A stretch of 64,000 nt of DNA, from NCBI RefSeq assembly GCF_000167355.1, contig NZ_AAEW02000001.1:1-64000 (forward strand), written 5' to 3'. Each line of letters begins with the position of its first letter. Position 1 is the first letter of the stretch. This stretch comes from Desulfuromonas acetoxidans DSM 684. Lineage in GTDB: Bacteria; Desulfobacterota; Desulfuromonadia; Desulfuromonadales; Desulfuromonadaceae. Positions 17,733 through 27,481 of this stretch are shown here, in pieces. The notes under the pieces were generated by a model that did not search any database, was not told the DNA's origin, and saw only the letters and a program-made list of their open reading frames with translations. The position numbers and the translations under genes are program-made.

Positions 17733-18686
17733 ATGAAGCTGCAACGCCCCTCCATCAACCCTTTACTGGCCTTTATCGCCATCCAGTTCACCTGGATTGT
17801 CGTGGTCGTATTCTGGATTTACTGGTTTCTCGGCAGTCACCGCCGCCTGCGCAGTATTGCTGAAAAATACAGCCCGGAACTGCTGCAACCCGGCATCGAC
17901 TGGGTCATCCTCACCGAGGGCCTGCTGCTGCTGTTTGTGATTCTTGCCGGGGTTTATGTCATTTTCCTCTACTGGCGTCGCCAACTGGCTCTCAACCGCG
18001 AACAAAAAAGCTTTGTCTCCCAGGTCACCCATGAGCTCAAGTCGCCGGTGGCATCCGTTCAACTGCATCTGGAAACGATCCGCCGTCACCACCCGGCTGA
18101 AGAACAGCTCGACGGATTTATCGATACCATGCTGGCCGATACCGAGCGGCTCAACAGCCTGATCAACAAGATGATCACAGCCAACCGCCTGGAACAGAGC
18201 CGCTGGCGACTGACCCTGCGACCTTGCAACCTGTCCGAATTTCTTGACGATTACATGCGCCAGTGGCGCAACACCCAAGATGACTCACTGCAGCTCAGTT
18301 GCGAAATTGCTCCGGATATTCATGCCAATATCGAACCCGATTCGTTCTCCATGGTTCTGCGCAACCTGCTTGAAAACGCTGTGCTCTATTCCGATCCGCC
18401 GGTTAAAATCAGCGTGGAGCTTAAAGCTTCCCATCAACGCTGCCATCTGCTGGTCCGTGATCAGGGCCGCGGCATTGCCGCCAGCGAGCAACACAAAGTA
18501 TTTCGTCTGTTCTACCGCCTGCACCGCGAAGACAGCCACGTCAAGGGCTCCGGACTGGGCCTGTTCATTGTCCGCGCTCTGGTCAAACGTCATAAAGGTC
18601 AGATCATGCTGCACAGCCACGGTCCAGGCAAAGGGACAACCTTTCACATCATTCTGCCTGAACTGGTTACGGAGACGAACGCATGA
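17733..18686 (+). CDS. Membrane sensor histidine kinase
   Basis: 317 residues. Two membrane helices (about 10-32 and 57-78) enclose a very short periplasmic segment, so it probably senses a membrane or partner-protein signal. The DHp helix has the phospho-acceptor histidine in VTHELKSPVASVQL (about 100), followed by the ATPase domain: N box NLLENAVLY, DQGRGI, and GSGLGLFIVRALV. No HAMP or PAS domain. It overlaps the following response-regulator gene by 4 bases (ATGA), so the two are translationally coupled. The stimulus is unknown. Confidence 0.92.
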   Translation: MKLQRPSINPLLAFIAIQFTWIVVVVFWIYWFLGSHRRLRSIAEKYSPELLQPGIDWVILTEGLLLLFVILAGVYVIFLYWRRQLALNREQKSFVSQVTHELKSPVASVQLHLETIRRHHPAEEQLDGFIDTMLADTERLNSLINKMITANRLEQSRWRLTLRPCNLSEFLDDYMRQWRNTQDDSLQLSCEIAPDIHANIEPDSFSMVLRNLLENAVLYSDPPVKISVELKASHQRCHLLVRDQGRGIAASEQHKVFRLFYRLHREDSHVKGSGLGLFIVRALVKRHKGQIMLHSHGPGKGTTFHIILPELVTETNA

Positions 18687-19402
18687 GTGATGACACCATC
18701 CGCATCCTGCTGGTGGAGGATGAACAGCATATTGCTCAGGGGTTGATTTTCAACTTGCAGCAGGAAGGGTATGAAGTGATCCATGCGATCACCGGCGAAG
18801 AAGCGTTGCACAGCTTGGACAAGGAATCTTTTTCTCTGGCCATTCTTGACCGCATGTTGCCGGGAAAGATCGATGGCCTGGAGATCTGCCGCCACATTCG
18901 TCGCGCTGACCCGCAACTTCCTGTGCTGATGCTCACGGCCATGAACCGCGAACAGGACCGGGTTGCCGGACTGGGTGAAGGTGCTGACGACTACCTGGGC
19001 AAGCCGTTCAGCCTCGATGAGTTGCTACTGCGTGTTGCCGGCATGTTGCGCCGTCAGGCCTGGTATCGACCGGCAGCCCCACGCCAGAACAACTATCACC
19101 TCGGCCAGTATGATGTTGATCTGAAAACCGGCCAATTGACCGATGCTGAGGGCCACAATCAACAGACCCTGACCGAACTGGAACTGAAAATGCTCCGCCT
19201 GTTCATCGACAATGAAGGTGAAATTCTCAGTCGGGCGTTTCTGCTCAAATCGGTGTGGGGCATGGCACCGGATACCGAGACCCGTACGCTCGACAACTTC
19301 ATTGTTCGACTGCGCAAATATTTTGAACAGCGCCCCTCCCATCCCCGCTATTTTCTCACAGTGCGTGGTCGCGGCTACCGTTTCACCAATCACCAACAAT
19401 AA
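18683..19402 (+). CDS. OmpR/PhoB-family response regulator
   Basis: 239 residues. The receiver domain has the acidic pair in LLVEDEQ, the phospho-acceptor Asp56 in LAILDRMLP and the switch lysine in YLGKPFS. A PhoB-type winged helix follows (about 130-235: LTELELKMLRLF, RTLDNFIVRLRKYFE, VRGRGYRF). Cognate of the overlapping histidine kinase. Its targets are not visible; the quinone oxidoreductase gene lies 141 bases downstream on the same strand. Confidence 0.94.
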   Translation: MSDDTIRILLVEDEQHIAQGLIFNLQQEGYEVIHAITGEEALHSLDKESFSLAILDRMLPGKIDGLEICRHIRRADPQLPVLMLTAMNREQDRVAGLGEGADDYLGKPFSLDELLLRVAGMLRRQAWYRPAAPRQNNYHLGQYDVDLKTGQLTDAEGHNQQTLTELELKMLRLFIDNEGEILSRAFLLKSVWGMAPDTETRTLDNFIVRLRKYFEQRPSHPRYFLTVRGRGYRFTNHQQ

Positions 19403-19543
19403 TCTGAATCTGCAACCAGCCGGGCCGTATACGGTTTTCGGTTGCATGACACAGCGGATTCTCTATAATCAACACAGCGTTTTATTCCATGTTGAACCCT
19501 GTTCAACCGTGATTTTTCGATGCATTTTAAAGGAGATACCCGT

Positions 19544-20536
19544 ATGAAAGCAGTTCTGCTTGACGATTTTGGCGGTCTTGACGTCCTCAAAGTGGGCGAA
19601 GTCGATAAACCCTCGCCCAAAGAGAAAGAGGTCCTTATCAAGGTCGTTGCGACCAGCATAAACCGTCCCGATCTGGTACAACGCGCCGGAAAATATCCGC
19701 CCCCTCCGGGCGATTCGGAAATTCTCGGCCTGGAAGTGGCCGGTGTTATTGAGGAACTCGGCAGCGAAGCCTCGGGCTGGCAAGTCGGCGACCGGGTTAT
19801 GGCCCTGGTCGGTGGTGGCGGTTATGCCGAATACGCCGTTGCCTACGACAACCACGTGATGCCGATTCCCGACAGCATGAGTTTTGAAGAAGCCGCGTGC
19901 GTGTGTGAAAGCTACATCACCGCGTTTCTCAACGTGTTCATGATCGGCGATTTGCAGGACGGCCAAACCGCTATCCTTCACGGCGGCGGTGGCGGCGTCA
20001 ACACAGCCGCTATCCAGTTGGCTAAAGCCCTGACCCCCAACACCAAGCTGATTGTCACAGCCAGCCCCGAGAAATTGGATCGCGTCAAAGAACTCGGTGC
20101 CGACCTGGTGATCGACTACACTCAGACCCCGGACTTTGCTCCCCAGGTCAAGGAATTCACCAATAAAAAAGGCGTTGATGTGATCCTCGACCATGTGGGT
20201 GCCAAGTATCTGGCGCCGAACATGAATTCACTGGCCTACAAAGGCAAGCTGGTGATCATCGGTATCATCAGCGGCATCAAGGCGGAACTCAATCTGGCCC
20301 TGATGATGGTCAAGCGCCAGCAGATCATCGGCTCGGTGCTGCGTTCCCGTCCGGTCTCGGAAAAAGGCGAGATCATCAGCGAGTTCACCAAGCGCGCCCT
20401 GCCCCACTTCGCCAAACGAGACATCGTACCGATCATCGAGAAGGTATTCACCATCGATGAGATCGTTGACGCTCACGGCATGATGGAAGAGGACAAGCAC
20501 TTCGGCAAAATCGTTCTAAAAATTGCCGAGGCTTGA
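19544..20536 (+). CDS. NAD(P)H:quinone oxidoreductase-like MDR protein
   Basis: 330 residues from the ATG at 19544 (AAGGAG just upstream); eight codons before it are unsupported. A zinc-free medium-chain dehydrogenase of the Qor/PIG3 class. N-terminal MKAVLLDDFGGLDVL, the GroES-like fold with NRPDLVQRAGKYPPPPG (typical of PIG3/quinone oxidoreductases), and a nucleotide-binding Rossmann domain (HGGGGGVNTAAIQLAKA, then VTASPEKLDRVKELGAD). It should reduce quinones or enals with NAD(P)H in the cytoplasm. It is followed by a strong terminator. Confidence 0.88.
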   Translation: MKAVLLDDFGGLDVLKVGEVDKPSPKEKEVLIKVVATSINRPDLVQRAGKYPPPPGDSEILGLEVAGVIEELGSEASGWQVGDRVMALVGGGGYAEYAVAYDNHVMPIPDSMSFEEAACVCESYITAFLNVFMIGDLQDGQTAILHGGGGGVNTAAIQLAKALTPNTKLIVTASPEKLDRVKELGADLVIDYTQTPDFAPQVKEFTNKKGVDVILDHVGAKYLAPNMNSLAYKGKLVIIGIISGIKAELNLALMMVKRQQIIGSVLRSRPVSEKGEIISEFTKRALPHFAKRDIVPIIEKVFTIDEIVDAHGMMEEDKHFGKIVLKIAEA

Positions 20537-20560
20537 TCACTCCCACGACACGGTAAAACC

Positions 20561-20598
20561 CACAAAGGCCGTTGCAGCAATCTGCAACGGCCTTTGTG
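20561..20598 (+). terminator. Strong bidirectional-type hairpin after the quinone oxidoreductase
   Basis: A 17-bp perfect stem (CACAAAGGCCGTTGCAG on the left arm) with a CAAT loop, 24 bases after the stop codon and between convergent genes. The T-tract is weak (TTTGTG inside the stem), so termination strength is inferred from stem length. Confidence 0.8.
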
Positions 20599-20627
20599 TT
20601 GTCAACAACGAACACAAGCACTCACGC

Positions 20628-21812
20628 TTATCTTGCTGGCGGCTCCATACCCAGCGGCAACAGCAACCACAAACGCCCGGAGTATTTCATGCGTCCGGCC
20701 ATGGCCCCGGCCTCGTCACCAATACCCCAGAAAAAATCAGCACGCACCCGGCCTTTGATGGCACCACCGGTATCCTGAGCGACCATGGCCTGCTGCAGCG
20801 GTTCATTGCGGTCCGGCCAGCGGGTGGCTACATAAACGGGTGCTCCCAAAGGGATATAGCGCGGATCCACGGCCAAACTCCGCCGACTCGACAACGGCAC
20901 GCCCAAGGCCCCCGGAGGACTGCACACCTCACCATCCAGTTCACGGAAAAACACATAACTGGGATTTTCATTGAGCAGCTCCTGCACTGCGACTGGGTGT
21001 TGACGTCCCCAGGCTGCGATGTTCTGCATCGACATCTGGTCGCGGGTCATCTCCCCCCGCTCCAGCAGTAACGCGCCAATGGAACGATAGGGGTGACCGT
21101 TCTGCTCGGCATAGTTGACCATCACCTGAGTGCCGTCATCAAGGTTGATCCGCCCCGATCCCTGAACCTGGAGAAAAAACAATTCTACCGGATCGCCGAC
21201 CCAGAACAGTTCTTCACCGTGCAATGGTTGTTTAAAACCGTCAATATCGCGACGCTCCCAGTAAGGAACAACTCGTTGGCCGTCGAGACGGCCACGCAGA
21301 CGGTAATCACCCAGCTCGGGATACACCGATGACAGGTCGATCACCAGAAGATCGTCGGGACGACCATAGACGGGATAAGGATAACGGGAGCTGGATTGAC
21401 GACTGCCTTCGAGATCGGGGACATAATATCCGGTAATCAGCCCTTCCTCCGTGCCATCCTCATTGATCAAGGCCCAGGGCTGAAACGAGCGCTCAAAAAA
21501 AACTCTTGCCGCTGCCGGAGTCTCAATGGTTGCCGCTTCTTCACACACCGCCTGCCAGCCGGAGCGATACTTGAGCGATTGGCAACTGACCACAAAGGTC
21601 TTAAGCAGTGCCAAAGGGTCATCTTCATTCCAACCCGGAAGATCGCGCCATCCCACCTGCTGAACCAAGTCAGCGGCAGACACGTCTTTTTTCTCTGCAC
21701 GGGAAGGCTCTTTCTTCGGAGTAAGCGTACACCCCGTCACCACCAACATAAGGCTTAACAGCGCAAGCCACATCAGACGACAAACTCGCCGCCTCGTTAT
21801 CACAAAATTCAC
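20628..21812 (-). CDS. mltA: Membrane-bound lytic murein transglycosylase A
   Basis: About 394 residues from GTG 21812 (GGAGG four bases upstream; a TTG ten codons earlier is possible). It cleaves peptidoglycan between MurNAc and GlcNAc. Lipoprotein signal LLSLMLVVTGC, then the MltA domain (YYVPDLEGSRQSSSRYPYPV, DDGTQVMVNYAEQNGHPYRS) and the C-terminal 3D domain with its aspartates (LAVDPRYIPLGAPVY, VAQDTGGAIKG, RADFFWG). The catalytic aspartate is expected in the 3D region (QDTGGAIKGRVRADFF). Anchored in the outer membrane facing the periplasm. It is divergent from the DUF898 gene with a 200-base promoter region. Confidence 0.93.
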   Translation of the reverse strand: MNFVITRRRVCRLMWLALLSLMLVVTGCTLTPKKEPSRAEKKDVSAADLVQQVGWRDLPGWNEDDPLALLKTFVVSCQSLKYRSGWQAVCEEAATIETPAAARVFFERSFQPWALINEDGTEEGLITGYYVPDLEGSRQSSSRYPYPVYGRPDDLLVIDLSSVYPELGDYRLRGRLDGQRVVPYWERRDIDGFKQPLHGEELFWVGDPVELFFLQVQGSGRINLDDGTQVMVNYAEQNGHPYRSIGALLLERGEMTRDQMSMQNIAAWGRQHPVAVQELLNENPSYVFFRELDGEVCSPPGALGVPLSSRRSLAVDPRYIPLGAPVYVATRWPDRNEPLQQAMVAQDTGGAIKGRVRADFFWGIGDEAGAMAGRMKYSGRLWLLLPLGMEPPAR

Positions 21813-22012
21813 ACATCCTCCATGTGGATGACGTTCCTTCAATCATAGCCGTTGCCCAATTATCATCATGAGCTGAACCCGACTGTCAACCACCAGTGTC
21901 GGGAAATCACATTCGATAGTAAATTTTCCCTCATTGAATCGACAACGACTTTTTTTTATGATAGCGTGTTCACGATCTTTTCTAAAGTCTCCCCCCCAAG
22001 ACGAGGAAAACG

Positions 22013-23218
22013 ATGCCGACGATTCGCTGCCCCGAGTGTTCTTACAGTAAGGACACTGCACCCTCAATAATTCCAACAGGTTGCTACCTGATCACCTGTC
22101 CGGTTTGCGGCCATAGCTTTCCACCGCATCAGCCGGAAAAGCCCTCAGAAAAGCCCCTATCCAACACACCGGAAATTCGTGAGATTCCATTTACCTTTCA
22201 TGGAAAAAGCGGCGAATACTTTGGCATCTGGATCGTCAACACACTGCTGAAAGTTCTGACTCTGGGGTTCTATTCACCTTGGGCCAAGGTGCGCAAGCGG
22301 CGTTACCTGTACGGCAACACCCAGCTTGAAAACCACCCGTTTGACTATATCGCCGATCCATGGGTGCTGTTCCGAGGGTTTCTGATCGGAGTCGCCTTAT
22401 TCGTCAGCTATACGGTACTCAATCAGCTCAACCCCTTGCTGGCGCTGCCTTTGACGTTGGCCTTCTTTATTGCCATGCCCTGGCTGATTGTTCGGTCACG
22501 CATGTTCAACAACCGCAACACCAGCCATCGCAATTTGCGCTTTTCTTTTGCGCCAAACTACCGCGAAGCATATATGACCTTTGCCCTGTTACCCATTTTG
22601 ACCACGGCGACTCTCGGATTGGCTGCCCCCTATGTGCTCTACCGCCAGAAACGCTTCTTGATGGAAAACAACCAGTTCGGCCGGACGCCGTTTTGCTTTG
22701 AGGCAACCGTCGGTGACTACTATCAGGTTTTTCTACGCCTTCTTGGCCTCGGGATTCTTACCCTGATGATCGTCACGGCAGCAGGTTATGCGGGTGTCGT
22801 CTACCTGGCACCAGCGACAGGATTGTCCCCCCTCTTATCCGGTGTAGGACGCTCGGAAATCTTCGCCGTGAGCTTTATGTTGGTATTTTTCCTGTTCTCT
22901 ATGGCCAGCAGCCTGTATCTTTATGTGCGCTTGAACAACCTCAACTGGAACCGCACCCATCTCGACGGCCACTATTTCAACAGCACCTTGTCGGTGCGTG
23001 CCATGGCGTGGATTTTTCTTTCCAACCTGATTGCGATCAGCCTCAGTGCCGGCCTGCTGATCCCTTGGGCCACGGTCCGCCTGGCCCGCTATCGCGTTGA
23101 AAACCTCAGCCTGGTGGCCCACGGATCTTTGGACCATTTTCTGGCAGGCAAGGATGAAGAGGTCAGTGCTATTGGCGAAGAGATCGGCGATATCTTTGAT
23201 GTGGAAATCGGCTTATGA
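22013..23218 (+). CDS. DUF898 (YjgN-type) membrane protein with N-terminal zinc ribbon
   Basis: 401 residues. Residues 1-40 carry two CxxC pairs (CPEC, CPVC), a small zinc ribbon. The rest is a polytopic membrane protein with about eight helices and the repeated YjgN signature: FHGKSGEYFGIWIVN, LTLGFYSPWAKVRKRRYLYG and, in the second half, ATVGDYYQVFLRL. Function of the family is unknown. GAGGAAAACG precedes the ATG. It overlaps the M48 metallopeptidase by 4 bases (ATGA), a pairing that suggests the two act together in membrane-protein quality control. Confidence 0.85.
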   Translation: MPTIRCPECSYSKDTAPSIIPTGCYLITCPVCGHSFPPHQPEKPSEKPLSNTPEIREIPFTFHGKSGEYFGIWIVNTLLKVLTLGFYSPWAKVRKRRYLYGNTQLENHPFDYIADPWVLFRGFLIGVALFVSYTVLNQLNPLLALPLTLAFFIAMPWLIVRSRMFNNRNTSHRNLRFSFAPNYREAYMTFALLPILTTATLGLAAPYVLYRQKRFLMENNQFGRTPFCFEATVGDYYQVFLRLLGLGILTLMIVTAAGYAGVVYLAPATGLSPLLSGVGRSEIFAVSFMLVFFLFSMASSLYLYVRLNNLNWNRTHLDGHYFNSTLSVRAMAWIFLSNLIAISLSAGLLIPWATVRLARYRVENLSLVAHGSLDHFLAGKDEEVSAIGEEIGDIFDVEIGL

Positions 23219-24279
23219 GTCAGTGTCAGGCAACCTATTATGACGGTCACACCACGCTGAGCCGTCAGGTTCAACTCAGCACAACCAATGGTTGGCTGAC
23301 AATCAGCGGACATGCGTTTGAACAACGCTATCCACTCATTCAATTGCGGTTATCACCGCCACTGGGCACATTGCAGCGAACCTTGTATCTGCCCGATGGC
23401 GGACGCTGTGATCTCGCCGACGATCAACTCTGTTGTCACCTTGAGCAATGTCTCAGCCAACGGCGCTTTGTGTGTTTTATTCATCGTTGGGAGTCGAGTC
23501 TGAAGCGGGCAGGAATCGCCTTACTTCTGACCATTGCCGTGGTCTGGGGTTTTATCGCTTTCGGCATCCCTATCCTGGCCGGGCAGGTGACGGAGATGAT
23601 TCCACCAACGATTGAAGTCCGGACTGGAGAGGAAACGCTGAACCTTCTTGACCACGCCATGCTGCGCCCTAGCCATATACAGGCGGCCCGTCAAACACAT
23701 ATCCGTCAGCTGTTTTCAACGATTTTGCTTGATCTGGGGGATAATCGTCCCTACCAATTGCTGTTTCGCCAGTCAACGCCCATCGGCGCCAATGCTCTGG
23801 CCCTGCCCGGTGGAACCATCATTTTGACCGATGCCATGGTCAACCTGGCAAAATCGGATGAGGAGTTAATCGCGGTCATGGCCCACGAAATTGGCCATAT
23901 CAAGCACCGTCACGCCCTGCGTATGGTGATCCAGAACACCTCGGCCGGTTTTCTAGTCGCCGCTCTCACCGGTGATCTGCTATCCACCACCTCTTTATCT
24001 GCGGCTCTGCCAACCATGTTGGTCGAGAGCAAATATTCACGGGATATGGAACGTCAGGCGGATGAATACGCGGTTCACTACCTGACCCAAAAACACATTG
24101 CCCTGACCCACTTTGCCGCAATCCTCAACCGCCTGACAAAATATCATGCCGAAGGGGCCGATAAAGATCGGGTCGATAGCTGGAACCAGTATTTGCGCAC
24201 CCATCCCACCACCACGGAACGCATTCAGGCCTTGAGTCTGACACGTCGGCCAACGGAAATCACCAACCCTAAAAAATAG
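23215..24279 (+). CDS. Membrane-anchored M48 family metallopeptidase
   Basis: 354 residues. A beta-rich N-terminal domain (1-90), one membrane helix (about 100-122), then a zinc protease domain. Zinc motif HEIGH at 224-228 followed by KHRHALRM; the third ligand glutamate is expected in the SRDMERQADEYA segment. The active site should face the periplasm. The closest overall design is the YfgC/Oma1-like group of M48 enzymes, which degrade damaged membrane or outer-membrane proteins. Translationally coupled to the DUF898 gene; convergent with msrAB, 20 bases away. Confidence 0.9.
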   Translation: MSQCQATYYDGHTTLSRQVQLSTTNGWLTISGHAFEQRYPLIQLRLSPPLGTLQRTLYLPDGGRCDLADDQLCCHLEQCLSQRRFVCFIHRWESSLKRAGIALLLTIAVVWGFIAFGIPILAGQVTEMIPPTIEVRTGEETLNLLDHAMLRPSHIQAARQTHIRQLFSTILLDLGDNRPYQLLFRQSTPIGANALALPGGTIILTDAMVNLAKSDEELIAVMAHEIGHIKHRHALRMVIQNTSAGFLVAALTGDLLSTTSLSAALPTMLVESKYSRDMERQADEYAVHYLTQKHIALTHFAAILNRLTKYHAEGADKDRVDSWNQYLRTHPTTTERIQALSLTRRPTEITNPKK

Positions 24280-24299
24280 TCCCGCCCGACAGGCACCGC

Positions 24300-25409
24300 T
24301 TACGGAGCAGCCTCCGGATCTACCAGTTTAACCCAAGCACCGTAGCCCTCTTCGCTCATCGTCTCTAAAGGGATGAATCGTAACGCCGCCGAATTGATGC
24401 AATACCGCAGACCAGTGGGCGGCGGCCCATCTTCAAAGACATGGCCCAGATGGGAATCGGCTACTCGGCTGCGCACTTCAGTGCGCACAATGAACAGCTT
24501 GCGATCCTTCTTTTCAACCAGGGCATCTTCCGTCACCGGTCGATAGAAACTCGGCCAGCCGGTTCCCGAATCAAATTTATGTCGTGAACTGAACAACGGC
24601 TCTCCAGACACCACATCCACATACAGACCCGACCTTTTCTCACCATTGTACGGATTATCAAACGGACGTTCGGTGTCTTCATGCTGGGTCACTTGATACT
24701 GCAATGGCGTCAGTTGTTGTTTTAAGGTCGCGTCATCCGGCTTGTGAAATGTCTGGCGACGCTGCTCCCAGGTTGTAACCTGCATGTTATTATCTGTCAT
24801 CTGTCGCTCCGTTCCCCACACCTGATCGAGATACTGGTCCCGACCGGAATAGTGGCGATAGGTGGTATAACGACGCTCAGAACGCTTATGGAAATCCTGA
24901 TGGTAGTCTTCAGCCGGATAAAAGGCGTCATAGCTACGGATTGCCGTAACAATCGGCTGATCATAACGACCACTGGCGTTAAGACGCTGTCGCGACGCTT
25001 CAGCCTGTTGGCGCTGGGCTTCGTTGTGAACAAAAATTGCACTGCGGTAGTGTTGGCCGCGGTCAACAAACTGGCCGCCGGCATCCGTGGGATTGATCTG
25101 GCGCCAATAAATTTCCAGCAAGGTGTCATAATCCACCTTGGCCGGGTCATAGGTGATCTGCACCGCTTCCAGATGCTTGGTAAGGCCAGACGCCACCTGC
25201 TCATAGGTCGGATTCAGCTCTTCGCCACCACTGAACCCTGACACCACATCGACCACACCATCCAGCGCTTCAAACGGAGCTTCCATACACCAGAAGCAGC
25301 CGCCGGCAAACGTGGCTTTTTCGACTCGCGAAGGCACTGCCGCCACAACCTGCGGAAGCGGTAGCAACACCAGCAACCACGTCATGATGGATACATATCG
25401 TTTCAACAT
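24300..25409 (-). CDS. msrAB: Exported bifunctional methionine sulfoxide reductase MsrAB
   Basis: 369 residues from the ATG at 25409, chosen for GGAGGTGACA just before it and for the signal peptide it exposes ([16 protein letters not shown]). MsrA domain first: GGCFWCME puts the catalytic cysteine at about 38. MsrB domain second (about 225-365): [22 protein letters not shown] and the catalytic cysteine in RYCINSAAL. The MsrB zinc cysteines are replaced ([13 protein letters not shown]), as in Neisseria-type fusions. It repairs both S- and R-methionine sulfoxide in periplasmic proteins. An upstream extension of 68 codons exists in frame but is not needed. Confidence 0.92.
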   Translation of the reverse strand: MLKRYVSIMTWLLVLLPLPQVVAAVPSRVEKATFAGGCFWCMEAPFEALDGVVDVVSGFSGGEELNPTYEQVASGLTKHLEAVQITYDPAKVDYDTLLEIYWRQINPTDAGGQFVDRGQHYRSAIFVHNEAQRQQAEASRQRLNASGRYDQPIVTAIRSYDAFYPAEDYHQDFHKRSERRYTTYRHYSGRDQYLDQVWGTERQMTDNNMQVTTWEQRRQTFHKPDDATLKQQLTPLQYQVTQHEDTERPFDNPYNGEKRSGLYVDVVSGEPLFSSRHKFDSGTGWPSFYRPVTEDALVEKKDRKLFIVRTEVRSRVADSHLGHVFEDGPPPTGLRYCINSAALRFIPLETMSEEGYGAWVKLVDPEAAP

Positions 25410-25455
25410 TGTCACCTCCATGATGCAAGATGCAAAAAAACTGCTCGGGAACATT

Positions 25456-25475
25456 TTCCCGATCCGAATCGGGAA
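25456..25475 (-). promoter_or_regulatory. Hairpin in the msrAB leader
   Basis: Perfect 8-bp inverted repeat TTCCCGAT / ATCGGGAA with a 4-base loop, 47 bases before the msrAB start. On the minus strand a run of seven T follows about 15 bases later, too far for a standard terminator. It could be an operator or part of a leader structure; I recognise no riboswitch. Confidence 0.3.
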
Positions 25476-25636
25476 GACTGTTTTGGGATGCCGGGTTGAC
25501 CATTCGCCATTAAGGCCATAACGGATCGACCCATCGCACACGGTCCCTTTCAAGTATACATAACTATTTTGGTCATAAATGAAAAAAACTAGATCTTTAT
25601 AAAATTCCGTCAAAGCTTCAGTAACGAACAGGGCAA

Positions 25637-26653
25637 TTACACAGTGGTAAGATCGTGAAAAAAAACACAGCAGTTGCGCCCACGTGCCTTGGCAGCATAC
25701 AGGGCCTGGTCAGCACGGCTATAGAGATCGTCGGCGGAAAGATTTTCTTCAGGACGGTGGAGATACACCCCGGCCGAGGAGGTGACCCGACCGTAGGGCA
25801 GGTTTTTGCGATGATCGATATTCATGTCTTCAATCGCCATCAGCAGATTCTCCATCATCAATGGCACATCTGCGGGATCATCAATGGCGTAGAGCACCAG
25901 AAATTCCTCTCCACCCATGCGAAACACGTAGTCTCCGGCCCGGGCCAGATGATTTTTCAACACCGTCGCCAGACGGGTCAACAACTCATCCCCTTTGAGG
26001 TGGCCATAGGTATCGTTGTACTTTTTAAAATAATCGAGATCGAGCATGGCATACACCAGCACCTTGCCATCGCGCCGTGCCCGCTGCATCTCATTGACAA
26101 TGGTCTGATTGTAGTAGCCACGATTGTACAACCCGGTCAACGGGTCGGTCACAGAGAGGATCAGGGTTTTTTCCAGCAGGTCTTCGGAACGCTTCAACTC
26201 GCGCAGGTCAATATCAAGACAGTAAATTTCCTTATCACCCTGCGACGTGTGCACCAGCACATGTTGCGAGTAAACCGGCACCTGTGAACCGTCTTTATGG
26301 CGACGCACCACTTCTATGGCCGGCATCACCTCGCCCTGCTCCACCCAGGCATCGATTTTTTCTGCAGCAGCCTGGCGCATCTCCTCGGGGATAAACAACT
26401 CTTCCCAGGTTCGGTTGAGCACTTCGTCCTTGGAATAGCCGTACAGCTCTTCACAGTACAGGTTCCAATAAATCAGCTTGCGCTCACGGCTGTAGCTCTG
26501 CACGGCGATGTGGGGAGTTTTATCAAACAGATTGCGGAAAACACGTGTCGTCTCATCGCGCTGGCGTAAAATCCGTTGATTCTCTTGTGCCAGACGCTGG
26601 TTTTCCTCGCGCAGTTTGTGGAGTTCTTCTCTGAGGTCGTCCTGATGATCCAC
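25637..26653 (-). CDS. PAS-GGDEF diguanylate cyclase
   Basis: 338 residues from the GTG at 26653 (AAGGAG nine bases upstream). An N-terminal coiled coil ([20 protein letters not shown]) is followed by a PAS domain (about 45-165: [21 protein letters not shown], then [17 protein letters not shown]) and the GGDEF domain ([17 protein letters not shown]; active loop RMGGEEF). It makes c-di-GMP from two GTP. The product-feedback I-site RxxD is not obvious. No membrane segment, so the PAS domain senses a cytoplasmic cue. Single gene. Confidence 0.93.
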   Translation of the reverse strand: MDHQDDLREELHKLREENQRLAQENQRILRQRDETTRVFRNLFDKTPHIAVQSYSRERKLIYWNLYCEELYGYSKDEVLNRTWEELFIPEEMRQAAAEKIDAWVEQGEVMPAIEVVRRHKDGSQVPVYSQHVLVHTSQGDKEIYCLDIDLRELKRSEDLLEKTLILSVTDPLTGLYNRGYYNQTIVNEMQRARRDGKVLVYAMLDLDYFKKYNDTYGHLKGDELLTRLATVLKNHLARAGDYVFRMGGEEFLVLYAIDDPADVPLMMENLLMAIEDMNIDHRKNLPYGRVTSSAGVYLHRPEENLSADDLYSRADQALYAAKARGRNCCVFFHDLTTV

Positions 26654-26790
26654 GTTGATCGCTCCTTTTGCTGTCACCTAAGCTAATAAAGCCTAACAAG
26701 GAAATTAAAAAGAGCAATAGGGGCGTGCTGAAAAACGTTTACGGAACATGGCGCAACCTCACTAATTTATTTCAGATAGTTCACCTCAGG

Positions 26791-27453
26791 TCATGATTGT
26801 TGTTCAAGTGTCCGGATAAACCGATCCGCTTCGTCCACAGCCACCTCCAGTTCATGGAGAAGGCTGGCCACATCGCTACGCACTTGCACTAACTCCTGAC
26901 TCAAAGCATTGACGGCGCGCGCGTTGAGGTTGTGTTTGAGATAGAGAACCTGATCGCGCAACGGAACCAGCACCGGTTCAATTTTGGCTTCAGCACGCCG
27001 CATCTGACGAATCAGCTGATCGCAGCGCTGGCGGGTGGTTTTCAATTGCTTTTCACTGGAGCGGCGCAACGACAGGTTGTGATACTGGTCGAGTTCTTCC
27101 TGCCATTCGTCAAACAGCGCTTCGGCAACATCTTCCACGGCATCAATGCGCTCGCTCAATTCATCGGCCCGCTCTTCGCTGCGTTCCAGCACATCGTTAA
27201 GATCACGATAGGTGGCTTCAAGGTCACCGCCATCATAATTGGTCACAGCCATAAAGGCATCGAGAGCCGATTGAAACTGCTCTTTGGTGTCCTGTTGCGA
27301 CTCGCGGGCATCTTCCACCCGGTCGATGAGGATATCGCGTTTATGCACGCCAACCTTTTCCATGGCCGAAAAATAGAGGCTCTGGCAGCCAGCCAACAGT
27401 GTCGTCAGAACCAACATTGCCAGAACAATCCGTCTTGAGGAGGTCATTGTCAT
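26791..27453 (-). CDS. DUF2959 family lipoprotein
   Basis: 220 residues. The lipoprotein signal peptide ends in TTLLAGC. Then comes a nearly all-helical protein with long charged heptad-like stretches (RVEDARESQQDTKEQFQSALDAF, read as a coiled coil). The segment YFSAMEKVGVHKRDILIDRV is the DUF2959 signature. The family's job is unknown; an envelope structural or stress role is likely. The ATG at 27453 has AAGGAG six bases upstream. It follows priA by 28 bases on the same strand, so it may be the last gene of the symporter-priA-DUF2959 transcript. Confidence 0.88.
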   Translation of the reverse strand: MTMTSSRRIVLAMLVLTTLLAGCQSLYFSAMEKVGVHKRDILIDRVEDARESQQDTKEQFQSALDAFMAVTNYDGGDLEATYRDLNDVLERSEERADELSERIDAVEDVAEALFDEWQEELDQYHNLSLRRSSEKQLKTTRQRCDQLIRQMRRAEAKIEPVLVPLRDQVLYLKHNLNARAVNALSQELVQVRSDVASLLHELEVAVDEADRFIRTLEQQS

Positions 27454-27481
27454 CGCCATCTCCTTGTCATCATCTCATCCA

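Noticed and set aside
25430-25613. Possible riboswitch or upstream coding extension before msrAB
   Set aside because: No riboswitch consensus could be recognised, the T run is too far from the hairpin for a standard terminator, and the coding extension lacks a start signal while the internal ATG has a strong ribosome site and signal peptide.
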